Source of the DNA: Candidatus Levyibacteriota bacterium
Lineage (GTDB): Bacteria > Patescibacteriota > Microgenomatia > Levybacterales > UBA12049
DNA: 17,433 bases
Direction: 5' to 3'
NCBI GenBank assembly: GCA_016204425.1
Contig: JACQKR010000048.1
Location: 1 to 17,433, forward strand
Positions 6,310-13,353 of the stretch are shown piece by piece. The position numbers and the translations under genes were made by a program. Numbering within the stretch: position 1 is the first letter of the stretch; the number at the start of each line of letters is the position of its first letter. A model generated the notes under the pieces. That model saw only the letters and a program-made list of their open reading frames with translations. It searched no databases and had not been told where the DNA came from.

Positions 6310-7407
6310 ATGTTTGCCACACAAAATATAGAGGTAATTTTTCTCCCATTCCTTGTTGCGTTTATCGCAACGTCCCTCATCACTCCTTTTGCAATTCGGC
6401 TCAGTAAAAAAATAGGATTACTTGATGATCCGGCAGTACACAAGCACCCGGGTGTGATTCATAAGAAACCGATTCCCAGAGGTGGCGGAATCCCTATGTT
6501 TTTCGGGGCAATCCTCTCAGGAATTCTTTTTTTGCCGATAAATCCCACAACAGTCGCAATTTTCTTTGCGTCGTTTCTCGCACTTATCATTGGCGTGATC
6601 GATGACAGATTAAACGCGGTTTCAAAAGATGTCTCTCCTTACATTCGTTTTTTTATCAATATCCTCTGTGCTGTCATCGTCGTTGGCAGCGGTGTGACAA
6701 TTCCGTTTATTACGCATCCGTTTGGTGGTATTCTCCACCTTGATTCATTCTCTTTTTCTCTCTTTGGTCTCGATGCAATTTCACTTGGGGATATTATTGC
6801 AATTATTTGGATTATTTGGGTGATGAATATGCTGAACTGGAGCAAAGGCGTTGACGGACAGATGCCGGGAATTGTGACCATATCGGCAATTATTATTGGC
6901 CTTCTCAGCCTTCGCCTCTCTCCGAACAATCATGATGCCCTTATTGACGGAACGCTTTCATTTATCATTGCCGGGTGTTCTGCAGGATTTCTTCTCTATA
7001 ATTTTTTCCCGGCGCGCATTTTCCCGGGATACGGAGCGACATCCATATACCTTCTCCTTGCTGTTGTCTCAATCCTTTCAAGCGCCAAACTTGCAACAGC
7101 AATTCTTGTCATGGGCATCCCGACAGTCGATGCCGGATTTACCATCGTAAGACGGATACTTGCCGGACGCTCCCCTTTCTGGCATGATAATAAGCATCTG
7201 CATCATTTACTGCTACGAATCGGATATAGTCAACGGCAAGTCGCGTTGTTTTATTGGCTAATTTCTGCTATATTAGGTACGATTTCGCTCACTTTACAAA
7301 GCAAGAGTAAAGTCTTTGCCATCATCATGCTTGTTACCATTGTTGCCGGTGGATTGCTGTTCTTACACTTTGTCGTGAAGTACACGCATGAAAAAGTCAC
7401 TTCGTAA
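6310..7407 (+). CDS. Divergent WecA/TagO/MraY-like phosphoglycosyltransferase
   Basis: The roughly 365-residue polytopic protein belongs to the polyprenyl-phosphate N-acetylhexosamine-1-phosphate transferase superfamily, which starts glycan assembly by putting HexNAc-1-P on undecaprenyl phosphate. Family marks visible are VHKHPGVIHKKPIPRGGG near the N-terminus, the acidic pair in GVIDDR (D98, D99), the NMLNWSKGVDG loop (173-183), and the C-terminal SPF-x-HDNKHLHH element (HLHH 296-299). Two usually conserved acidic positions are changed: the first Asp of the DGxDG motif is Lys179, and the Asp of the GDxGS motif is Tyr241 in FPGYGATS. ATG 6310 is preferred over TTG 6271 because it matches the family N-terminus and has AAGGAG 3 nt upstream, which is rather close. 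It overlaps the UbiA-like gene by 20 bp. Whether it is active, and on which sugar, is open. Confidence 0.85.
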   Translation: MFATQNIEVIFLPFLVAFIATSLITPFAIRLSKKIGLLDDPAVHKHPGVIHKKPIPRGGGIPMFFGAILSGILFLPINPTTVAIFFASFLALIIGVIDDRLNAVSKDVSPYIRFFINILCAVIVVGSGVTIPFITHPFGGILHLDSFSFSLFGLDAISLGDIIAIIWIIWVMNMLNWSKGVDGQMPGIVTISAIIIGLLSLRLSPNNHDALIDGTLSFIIAGCSAGFLLYNFFPARIFPGYGATSIYLLLAVVSILSSAKLATAILVMGIPTVDAGFTIVRRILAGRSPFWHDNKHLHHLLLRIGYSQRQVALFYWLISAILGTISLTLQSKSKVFAIIMLVTIVAGGLLFLHFVVKYTHEKVTS

Positions 7408-8338
7408 TTATATTCGACTCCTGCGTCCAAGACAGTGGATTAAAAATCTCGCAATTTTTGCATCGATAACCTTCACCGGACAGCTCTTCAATGAGATAGC
7501 GCTCCCGAAAGTTATCTTTGGCTTTGTCGTGTTCTGCGGCATTTCATCGGCAATTTATGTTATCAACGATATCTTCGACATCAAAAAAGACAGACTGCAT
7601 CCATTCAAGCGGTTTCGGCCACTCGCAAACGGAGATATCCCTATCCAAATCGGCATTCTTATCGCCGTAGGATTAACATTTCTCTCGGTATTATGGAGCT
7701 ACTTTATCGATCCGGCATTTTTTCTCATAACACTCATCTATCTTTTTTTACAGCTGAGTTACTCAATGATTCTAAAAAATATCGCGGTTATTGATATCCT
7801 TGCGCTTGCCGGAGGATATATTCTTAGGGTGTACGCAGGAGAAATCATGAGCGGCTACCACATCTCTGTCTGGCTGTTGCTTACTACTATTTCGCTTTCC
7901 CTGTTCCTAGCTATCGGTAAAAGGAGGAACGAATTAACGCTCATTTCGCAGTATACGAGTGCGCAAATAGCCGCAACACGAAAATCACTCTCTCATTATT
8001 CTGAACGATTGCTTGATGTGTACGCGTCAATCTTTGCCACATCTACCTTTATTTCGTATGCGCTTTTTGCTTTTTTTGAAAATTCACGGAATACCTCGTC
8101 TTTCACGAACCCGCTACTCCTTCCCGAATATCTTCCAGACTATCTCAGTGATCGAAAATGGCTTATGGTAACAATTATCCCTGTTGTCTACGGCTTAATG
8201 CGGTATCTTCAGGATATCTATGAGAAACACGAAGGAGAATCTCCTGAGAAAGTGCTTTTATCTGACAAACCGCTCTTATCAACCGTAATTATCTGGGTCC
8301 TTCTTGTCTTATTTATCATTTACTTTATTGGGGTTTAG
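7388..8338 (+). CDS. UbiA-family prenyltransferase, DPPR synthase-like
   Basis: The 316-residue integral membrane protein has about eight to nine hydrophobic segments. It shows the UbiA motif NDIFDIKKD (N60, D61, D64, D68), followed by RLHPFKRFRPLANGDI, and later DILALAGGYILRVYAGE and LSLFLAIGKRRNEL. These elements match the decaprenyl-phosphate phosphoribosyltransferase branch (Rv3806c type), which makes polyprenyl-phosphoryl-phosphoribose from PRPP, better than the quinone or heme branches. The product could feed a GT-C enzyme such as 4271-5803. The gene overlaps the WecA-like gene by 20 bp in another frame, so the two are co-transcribed. The TAG stop faces the PEGA gene's stop with a single base between. 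Family assignment is firm; the phosphoribosyl specificity is inferred from motif similarity. Confidence 0.85.
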   Translation: MKKSLRNYIRLLRPRQWIKNLAIFASITFTGQLFNEIALPKVIFGFVVFCGISSAIYVINDIFDIKKDRLHPFKRFRPLANGDIPIQIGILIAVGLTFLSVLWSYFIDPAFFLITLIYLFLQLSYSMILKNIAVIDILALAGGYILRVYAGEIMSGYHISVWLLLTTISLSLFLAIGKRRNELTLISQYTSAQIAATRKSLSHYSERLLDVYASIFATSTFISYALFAFFENSRNTSSFTNPLLLPEYLPDYLSDRKWLMVTIIPVVYGLMRYLQDIYEKHEGESPEKVLLSDKPLLSTVIIWVLLVLFIIYFIGV

Positions 8339-8339
8339 A

Positions 8340-9179
8340 CTACAGTTTCCGGGCATATTGCGAGCTGACCCAGCCCTGTTTTCCATTAGCAAGCTTTATC
8401 TGATACCATTCGTCTTCCTCAGTAACGATTTCAAAAGTCTCTCCAGGAGTAACCCTGCCTACCTCTCCTGCACCGGTTGAGGCTTCCGATCTGACACGGA
8501 GAAACCCTGTCGGCGTTTGTAATATCTCTACTTTCGCAATAGCCGGTGTGGGGGAAGCAGACGGAGATGCTTCCGGAAGAGTCAGCGCCTCTTTATTTCC
8601 GTCGATACTCAAATACATAATGGCAGTCAATTTGTAGCCTGGCTGTGTCCGAATCCGAATCGTCTTGTCTTTGTAGCCATTTTTTCGAAGTTTCAACGTA
8701 TGATCAGAGACGGTCAAATCCTTGAGTAAAACAGGTGAAAAACCCGAAACACTCTCATCAACAAGCACTTCTACCCTATCCGGAAGGGAGAGGACTAAAA
8801 GCTGTACTGCTTTCTTATCAGCGATAGGGCTGAGAGAAATGATGCTTCCTTCAGAATCAGCTCCTTCTCCGAATTTACGGTCAACTACTGTTAACACTGA
8901 CCTGGTTATCGTAATTTTCTCCTGAAACTCGGTAAATCGGGAATCATTCGGGACGAGGCGGATTGTATATTCACCGGTTGCCAACATATCATTCTCTTCG
9001 CACTTACAAAGCGGAGTCTGCCCAATCTGTTTTCCATTCAAAAAAACTTTGCTTTGCGGGCTTGCTGTGACCTGGAGCGCCCCTTTACTTGCTCCACGTA
9101 AAAAAATAAACTGGTAGCTCAAAAAAATAAGCGTAAACGAAACAAGCAAGGGAATAAGAATGAAAATAAGCTTTTTCAT
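8340..9179 (-). CDS. Membrane-anchored PEGA-PEGA-SH3 surface protein
   Basis: The 279-residue product has an N-terminal signal-anchor (MKKLIFILIPLLVSFTLIF, about 1-27). Two PEGA-like beta-sandwich repeats follow: about 33-95 with VFLNGKQIGQTPL, and about 128-195 with VEVLVDESVSGFSPVLLKDL and LRKNGYKDKTIRI. A Pro/Ser/Thr-rich linker (about 200-216) leads to a C-terminal bacterial SH3 domain with FLRVRSEAS, VTPGETFEIV and WYQIKLANGKQGWV. PEGA and SH3b modules are typical of proteins that bind the cell wall or outer surface layers, so it is likely exposed outside the membrane. It has its own candidate promoter (9209-9236) and no clear Shine-Dalgarno sequence. Its stop codon lies one base from that of the convergent UbiA-like gene. 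The precise ligand is unknown. Confidence 0.85.
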   Translation of the reverse strand: MKKLIFILIPLLVSFTLIFLSYQFIFLRGASKGALQVTASPQSKVFLNGKQIGQTPLCKCEENDMLATGEYTIRLVPNDSRFTEFQEKITITRSVLTVVDRKFGEGADSEGSIISLSPIADKKAVQLLVLSLPDRVEVLVDESVSGFSPVLLKDLTVSDHTLKLRKNGYKDKTIRIRTQPGYKLTAIMYLSIDGNKEALTLPEASPSASPTPAIAKVEILQTPTGFLRVRSEASTGAGEVGRVTPGETFEIVTEEDEWYQIKLANGKQGWVSSQYARKL

Positions 9180-9208
9180 AGAAATGAGGCCAAACTCTGA
9201 ATTAAGAT

Positions 9209-9236
9209 ACTATACCAAGATAAATTAAAAATGCAA
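9209..9236 (-). promoter_or_regulatory. Candidate promoter of the PEGA-SH3 gene
   Basis: On the - strand, TTGCAT (9236-9231), a 16-nt spacer and TATAGT (9214-9209) lie upstream of the ATG at 9179. The leader would be about 20-25 nt. The site sits in the 73-bp gap after rdgB, so the PEGA gene can be expressed separately from the lysine cluster. Confidence 0.45.
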
Positions 9237-9252
9237 AGTGCAAAATTCAAAA

Positions 9253-9861
9253 TTACAATCTAAGATGCTTAACAATTACTGGCATTAGTTTCTGTATCGC
9301 TTGCAGCCGATGATTATACTTTTTCATTTGTTCTTCTGGCAACTCGCTTTCATGATAATACTTCTGAATAGTGGGGAGGAAAAAAAATGACCGGTATGGA
9401 TAACCATGTAAAAGTTTCATGAGCGGTCTTTTTGCAATAATGCCATCGACTGTTCCTTTCCCGCTCCAGACGTTGCCGTTTGGTAGCGCAAAAGAAACAA
9501 CGGTCACAAACCGCGCATTTCGATTGTCCTTCGGCAATCTCTTTGCAATACCCCGCATATGGGTAATAATTGCTTCATCGCTGCCATCCCTAACCCATCG
9601 ACGACTCTTTATTCCGGGAAGACCACCCAATGCATCTATTTCCAATCCGCCGTCATCAGCAATTGCCGGAAGCCCGGACTTCTCCGCATAAAACAACGCT
9701 TTTTTTTGCGAGTTTTCTTCGTAGGTTTCTCCATCTTCTTCAACATCATTTACTATCCCGACATCTGCCAGTGACACAAGCTTCACCGGAAGATCTGAGA
9801 GAAATTGTCTCAATTCCTGCACTTTCCCTTTGTTTGTCGTCGCGATAAGTAATTGTTGCAT
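9253..9861 (-). CDS. RdgB/HAM1-like NTP pyrophosphatase, variant C-terminus
   Basis: The 202-residue product belongs to the HAM1/RdgB family, which hydrolyses dITP, ITP and XTP to monophosphates to keep deaminated purines out of nucleic acids. The N-terminus has the family signature LLIATTNKGKVQELRQFL, followed by EDGETYEENSQKKA and ADDGGLEIDALGGLPG (the usual DDSGL reads DDGGL). The C-terminal nucleobase-recognition segment is unusual: where the family has GYDP followed by a K...SHR element, this protein has GYPYRSFFFLP and KKYNHRLQA. Specificity may therefore differ. ATG 9861 is chosen over GTG 9876 because it gives the family N-terminus (MQQLLIATTNKGK) and shares one base with the TAA of the upstream GNAT gene (TAATG), a classic coupled junction. 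It is the last gene of the lysine cluster before the PEGA promoter. Confidence 0.88.
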   Translation of the reverse strand: MQQLLIATTNKGKVQELRQFLSDLPVKLVSLADVGIVNDVEEDGETYEENSQKKALFYAEKSGLPAIADDGGLEIDALGGLPGIKSRRWVRDGSDEAIITHMRGIAKRLPKDNRNARFVTVVSFALPNGNVWSGKGTVDGIIAKRPLMKLLHGYPYRSFFFLPTIQKYYHESELPEEQMKKYNHRLQAIQKLMPVIVKHLRL

Positions 9862-10457
9862 TAGATTGACTGCCACTGCGGCGTATGATATTGTTTTATC
9901 CAGATTGGTTGATTGTCCCGGTTACGAAGTCCATGAAACTCATATCCCAACTTTGCAAGCTGCTGTCCTGTCCAGCCTAACCTCCCTATTATTTTTCCTT
10001 CTCTATATATTCCTTCACCCTCTGCTGCATCTACCATTGCTGCACTAACGAGAGTATCGCGTGCTCCGGGAATAAGGAAAACTCCGTACATAATAATGTC
10101 ATCTGTCAGAGCCACAAGTCCTGACCCGATTCCTTTCTGTCTATGCGCAGGAGAAACCTCTGTAACTGAACTGACGATTGTTAGTTCTCCGAAATCTTCA
10201 AACGCATATTCTGTCGAAGCTACATCCTCAAGTGTGTCAGTTATGATTTTTGTCCTCAGAGCCATGACATGTTCTGCAAGCTGATAATATTCTAGTACAG
10301 CGTGGTAATTGCCGTCTGTGAGGGGAAGAGGAGCATAGGTAGGATTGTCCAAGTCTATTTTTCCATCTTCTGCCAGTATCTCTCTGAATATATATTTAAT
10401 TGCGGCTCTATTGTAGTCTTTAGGGGAGGAATGTTTCTCCGGCGTTTCTGTAACCAT
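9861..10457 (-). CDS. GNAT-family N-acetyltransferase (second)
   Basis: The 198-residue product has an acetyl-CoA-binding GNAT core: beta-strand ELTIVSSVTEVSPAHRQKGIG, where RQKGIG is the motif A pyrophosphate loop, followed by a helix SGLVALTDDIIMYG. The N-terminal 60 residues (SPKDYNRAAIKYIFREILAEDGKIDL) are not part of the standard fold, and the C-terminus (GWTGQQLAKLGYEFHGLRN) is consistent with the family end. The substrate is unknown. The ATG at 10457 follows the TAA of lysS by one base (TAATATG), the same junction seen between the other GNAT and lysS. A longer TTG-started version would overlap lysS by 32 bp and is less likely. The stop overlaps the start of the rdgB-like gene by one base. 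Co-occurrence with LysRS and RdgB suggests a housekeeping operon rather than a linked function. Confidence 0.75.
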   Translation of the reverse strand: MVTETPEKHSSPKDYNRAAIKYIFREILAEDGKIDLDNPTYAPLPLTDGNYHAVLEYYQLAEHVMALRTKIITDTLEDVASTEYAFEDFGELTIVSSVTEVSPAHRQKGIGSGLVALTDDIIMYGVFLIPGARDTLVSAAMVDAAEGEGIYREGKIIGRLGWTGQQLAKLGYEFHGLRNRDNQPIWIKQYHTPQWQSI

Positions 10458-10458
10458 A

Positions 10459-12813
10459 TTAGGAGGCAGTTTCGATTCCGAAGGTCTCAAGTGTTCCGCC
10501 GCAATATTTCATGATGATATCGCAGGATTCTTTGAGCGCTTGGCCGACTTTTTCGGTACTGATATCATAAATGCCATCGACATTGATATACAAGTTTTTT
10601 GTTGCATCTTTTACCGCGGTTCTTTGTGCATCCCGATAGTTAAAGTCGATATTGTAGCCGCCTTTCTGATCAAAATACGCAAGTTCTTTCTGTGTATATT
10701 TCGTCGGTTCCGTGTCTCCAAGCAGTAAGATTTCTTCTCCTTGTTTTGGGAATCGCAGTATTGTCGGGAAGACAATTGCATCCAAGTCAAACGCGCCGAC
10801 TGACACGCGATGCTTCATGACGATGAGATTATACGCGTCAACGCATGTATTGATGGAGTACACGCCTTTTTTCAAAGCGACACGTCTAAGAAGTGCCTCA
10901 GGGGAAGGACGACGTGAATGCCAGTCAACACCCATTTCTTTGTAGAGCTTGCGATAACTCACAATTTCCGGGTACTGTCCCAGCTGTTCTGTTGTCAATC
11001 CTTCAAGACTTTGCAAAAAAACTTCTTTTTCTTTCTCAAGTCCCGGATTTGTTTTTTCAATCTGTACTCCTTTGATGACAGCGATGCCGATTGAGATTGA
11101 TGGATATTGTTGTTTTACTGCATTATCAATAGTAAAGAGCTCCGGACTTATTGTTCGAGCAAGCCCCACAGGAATCTTCGACGTAGCGCGTCGAGAACTC
11201 TCATTGCTCAATTGTTTCATTGCTTCATTGTTACTTCTCGATTCGTCGCTTTGCTCCTCACTCGAAGAATAATCTCTTGCTATTTGCTCAAGTCTTTTTT
11301 TTACAAAACTCTTATTATAATAGATAAGCCACGCTGCTTTTGGTCCGTAATCTTTGTCCAAAAGCGGAATATATATTGCACTGAATGTTTCATAAGGTGA
11401 TAACTCCAGCTCTTTTCCCATCGCATAGATTTTTTTCTGAAAATCCTCAGGATTCCACTCAGTATCAATTTCACGAACAATTTTGTATAATAACTTTTTC
11501 TGATTACCTGAAAGTTTTTTTATTCTCTCAGGTACCTCTTTTTGCAATTCATATTTTGCATCTTCAGGAGCAAATTTCTCTACCCATAATTTTGCATATG
11601 GCACCCATTCTTCCATACCAAATTCTTTTATTTTTTCCTCCGCATTTGGCATCTGCACCCAGGAAGTGAGATTAATAAACCGGGAATGCAAAGGAGGAAT
11701 TTTAACTTTATCAGCAACTTGGGAGTATTCAAAAGCTCTTGCTAAATCTTCATCATATTTTTTACCTTCTTTGCTTGCGACATACTCAAGTGCTGCTTGT
11801 TGATAATCATCAAATAAATCAGGAATCGTATTGCCGCTTGGATCAAAATTAATGGCTTGATTCATTTTTGTTTTCACCATAAGAAATCTCAAAATCTCAG
11901 GAGGAAATATTGTAACCATATCCGATGCCGCAGAGCCGAGCCCTTTTGAGGAAGACATTTTTTTGCCGCCGACTAAGAAAAACTCGTAGGGAAGGGGATA
12001 GGGAACAGGGTAATTGATAATACGCTCACAAATCTGTGTTGCAAGATCATGCGACCCGCCGGCACTCATGTGATCTTTTCCAGCTCCTTCAACAGTAACG
12101 CCGATCACTTTCCATTTCACAGCCCATTCAATCTTCCACGGCAACTTTCCGGCAATAATGCCCTTACTGCTGAATGGTGAAGTTTTGCCTTTATATCCGC
12201 AGCCTTTTGCCCAATCAAGCCGGTCAACATCACAGGTGAAATGCACATTCTCACCATCCCAATCATAGACTTTGGTTGTTGAGACTTTCCCGCACTGTGT
12301 GCAATAAACCTGAAACGGGTACCAATCTTTGGCAAGCGGTTTCTTGTACATCTCTTCATAAATCTTTCTTATTTCTGAAGCTTTATCCAAACACAACTTA
12401 ATGTCATCGTTCATCCGACCGCTCTCATAAATATCAGTTGCCCATAAAAGTTCCGGATCACAGCCAATCGCACGGAATGCTTTGATAAAATCCTGCGCAT
12501 AGTAGTCAGCATAATTTTTATACCCTTCTTCAGGGGATGGAATTTTATACAGGGGCGTCCCCATATATTGCTCAAATTTTTCTTTTGGTAAATAAATCGG
12601 CAGCGAATCCATCGGATCGTGATTGTCAAATACGTACGTATATTTTGTATTCACTCCGGTATTTTTGAGTGCTTTATACGCCAAGTCATGGATGACGACA
12701 CCACGCAGCGCACCGACATGGATTTTGCCTGAAGGCGTCTTCATATCATCGACCCATTCAAGAGGTAAACCCCTCTGTTTTATTTCTTCTGCAACTTTAT
12801 CTGCCCAAAACAT
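10459..12813 (-). CDS. lysS: Class I lysyl-tRNA synthetase fused to B3/B4 domain
   Basis: The 784-residue product joins two modules. Residues 1 to about 512 are a full-length class I LysRS (the archaeal/spirochaetal type, unrelated to class II LysS/LysU): N-terminus MFWADKVAEEIKQRG, HIGH-like PSGKIHVG (27-34), KMSSSKG (285-291) and a helical anticodon-recognition region. It charges tRNA-Lys with lysine in the cytoplasm. Residues about 570-784 match the B3/B4 domain of the PheRS beta chain (LYKEMGVD, RPSPEALLRRV, NTCVDAYNLIVMKHRVSVGAFDLD, RDAQRTAVKDATKNLYIN, IMKYCGG), a fold that hydrolyses Tyr-tRNA-Phe in PheRS and also exists as free-standing proteins. The linker 516-545 is low-complexity and encoded by repeat DNA. 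ATG 12813 is preferred over TTG 12822: AAAGGAG lies 11 nt upstream of ATG but only 2 nt before TTG. It follows the GNAT gene by one base. Confidence 0.9.
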   Translation of the reverse strand: MFWADKVAEEIKQRGLPLEWVDDMKTPSGKIHVGALRGVVIHDLAYKALKNTGVNTKYTYVFDNHDPMDSLPIYLPKEKFEQYMGTPLYKIPSPEEGYKNYADYYAQDFIKAFRAIGCDPELLWATDIYESGRMNDDIKLCLDKASEIRKIYEEMYKKPLAKDWYPFQVYCTQCGKVSTTKVYDWDGENVHFTCDVDRLDWAKGCGYKGKTSPFSSKGIIAGKLPWKIEWAVKWKVIGVTVEGAGKDHMSAGGSHDLATQICERIINYPVPYPLPYEFFLVGGKKMSSSKGLGSAASDMVTIFPPEILRFLMVKTKMNQAINFDPSGNTIPDLFDDYQQAALEYVASKEGKKYDEDLARAFEYSQVADKVKIPPLHSRFINLTSWVQMPNAEEKIKEFGMEEWVPYAKLWVEKFAPEDAKYELQKEVPERIKKLSGNQKKLLYKIVREIDTEWNPEDFQKKIYAMGKELELSPYETFSAIYIPLLDKDYGPKAAWLIYYNKSFVKKRLEQIARDYSSSEEQSDESRSNNEAMKQLSNESSRRATSKIPVGLARTISPELFTIDNAVKQQYPSISIGIAVIKGVQIEKTNPGLEKEKEVFLQSLEGLTTEQLGQYPEIVSYRKLYKEMGVDWHSRRPSPEALLRRVALKKGVYSINTCVDAYNLIVMKHRVSVGAFDLDAIVFPTILRFPKQGEEILLLGDTEPTKYTQKELAYFDQKGGYNIDFNYRDAQRTAVKDATKNLYINVDGIYDISTEKVGQALKESCDIIMKYCGGTLETFGIETAS
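11175..11268. repeat. Nested inverted repeat with 8-bp tandem array in lysS
   Basis: The ends are TCTTCGA (11175-11181) and TCGAAGA (11262-11268). Inside are TCGAGAA (11191-11197) and TTCTCGA (11235-11241). In the centre are four 8-nt units: ATTGCTCA, ATTGTTTC, ATTGCTTC, ATTGTTAC (11203-11234). The translated part (11179-11268) is exactly 30 codons and gives residues 516-545 of the LysRS fusion, rich in Ser, Glu, Asn and Arg. The composition resembles spacer repeats, not coding sequence. Confidence 0.75.
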
Positions 12814-12814
12814 A

Positions 12815-13306
12815 TTAAGCAAAACTCCTTTCCATGACAGTACAGGTTACTATTTCACCCTGCACATTATCTTGTTTTGTTTCTTTCATCTCAAACCCAT
12901 GTTTTTTATAAAAACTCACGCCTTTTGGATTATCTTTTTCAACTTCCAACCTTACTTTTTTAACATTTCCAAATGCTTGTAACGCTTCATCAAACAATCT
13001 CTTTCCTATTCCTTTTCGCTGATGAGCAGGATAAACGTATAACTTCGAAATCAAAATTTCTTCATTATCTCTCTTATACGCCGTTACCATACCCATAATC
13101 TCATCATTCTCATCTTTTGCTACTGCGAAATACGTATTAGGATCTAATATTTGATTTCTCAACGCCTCATGGCTATGCCAGACCGACGTTACTTTATCAA
13201 TTGTTTGTTGTGAATAGATATTTCTATATGTATCTACCCAAGTAAAATACAACAAATCTTTTATTTTTGCTATTTCTTCTTCTTTTGCTTTATGAACCGT
13301 GAACAT
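12815..13306 (-). CDS. GNAT-family N-acetyltransferase (first)
   Basis: The 163-residue product is a compact GNAT acetyltransferase: strand/helix start FTVHKAKEEEIAKIKDLLY, central LYVYPAHQRKGIGKRLFDEAL with the acetyl-CoA loop QRKGIG, and the C-terminal VEKDNPKGVSFYKKHGFEM motif typical of the RimI-like/PF00583 group. The substrate cannot be inferred. ATG 13306 is chosen because the family alignment starts there and because TATAAT (13318-13313) lies exactly 6 nt upstream, which suggests a leaderless transcript. A longer form from ATG 13351 would add 15 residues (MPCLSKSAKKQYNTA) that do not look like the family and would begin at the edge of a palindromic repeat. The TAA stop is one base before the ATG of lysS. 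The gene thus may provide an internal promoter that drives lysS independently of the upstream dap genes. Confidence 0.85.
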   Translation of the reverse strand: MFTVHKAKEEEIAKIKDLLYFTWVDTYRNIYSQQTIDKVTSVWHSHEALRNQILDPNTYFAVAKDENDEIMGMVTAYKRDNEEILISKLYVYPAHQRKGIGKRLFDEALQAFGNVKKVRLEVEKDNPKGVSFYKKHGFEMKETKQDNVQGEIVTCTVMERSFA

Positions 13307-13312
13307 AGCCGT

Positions 13313-13318
13313 ATTATA
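13313..13318 (-). promoter_or_regulatory. Internal -10 before GNAT-lysS, leaderless
   Basis: On the - strand, TATAAT (13318-13313) is followed by ACGGCT and then ATG (13306). The region 17 nt further upstream (TTTCTA, 13341-13336) is a poor -35. The identical spacing to that before metG and the GT-C gene supports a real promoter. It would give LysRS an expression route separate from lysine biosynthesis. Confidence 0.45.
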
Positions 13319-13353
13319 TTGTTTTTTTGCTGATTTAGAAAGGCAGGGCATTT

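Noticed and set aside
11203..11234. CRISPR-like or slippage array of 8-nt units
   Set aside because: The units are too short and have no unique spacers; they are a simple tandem array inside a coding linker.
10459..12813. Assembly error or frameshift joining two genes in lysS
   Set aside because: The frame is continuous, the repeat-derived linker is a multiple of three (90 bp), and no stop lies in it; kept as a fusion, although read mapping is needed to exclude misassembly at the repeat.
12814..12822. TTG start for the LysRS fusion at 12822
   Set aside because: The AAAGGAG site would be only 2 nt away, and the family N-terminus begins at MFWAD (ATG 12813).
13307..13351. Fifteen-residue N-terminal extension of the first GNAT
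   Set aside because: MPCLSKSAKKQYNTA does not resemble the GNAT start, and a TATAAT lies inside this stretch 6 nt before the next ATG.
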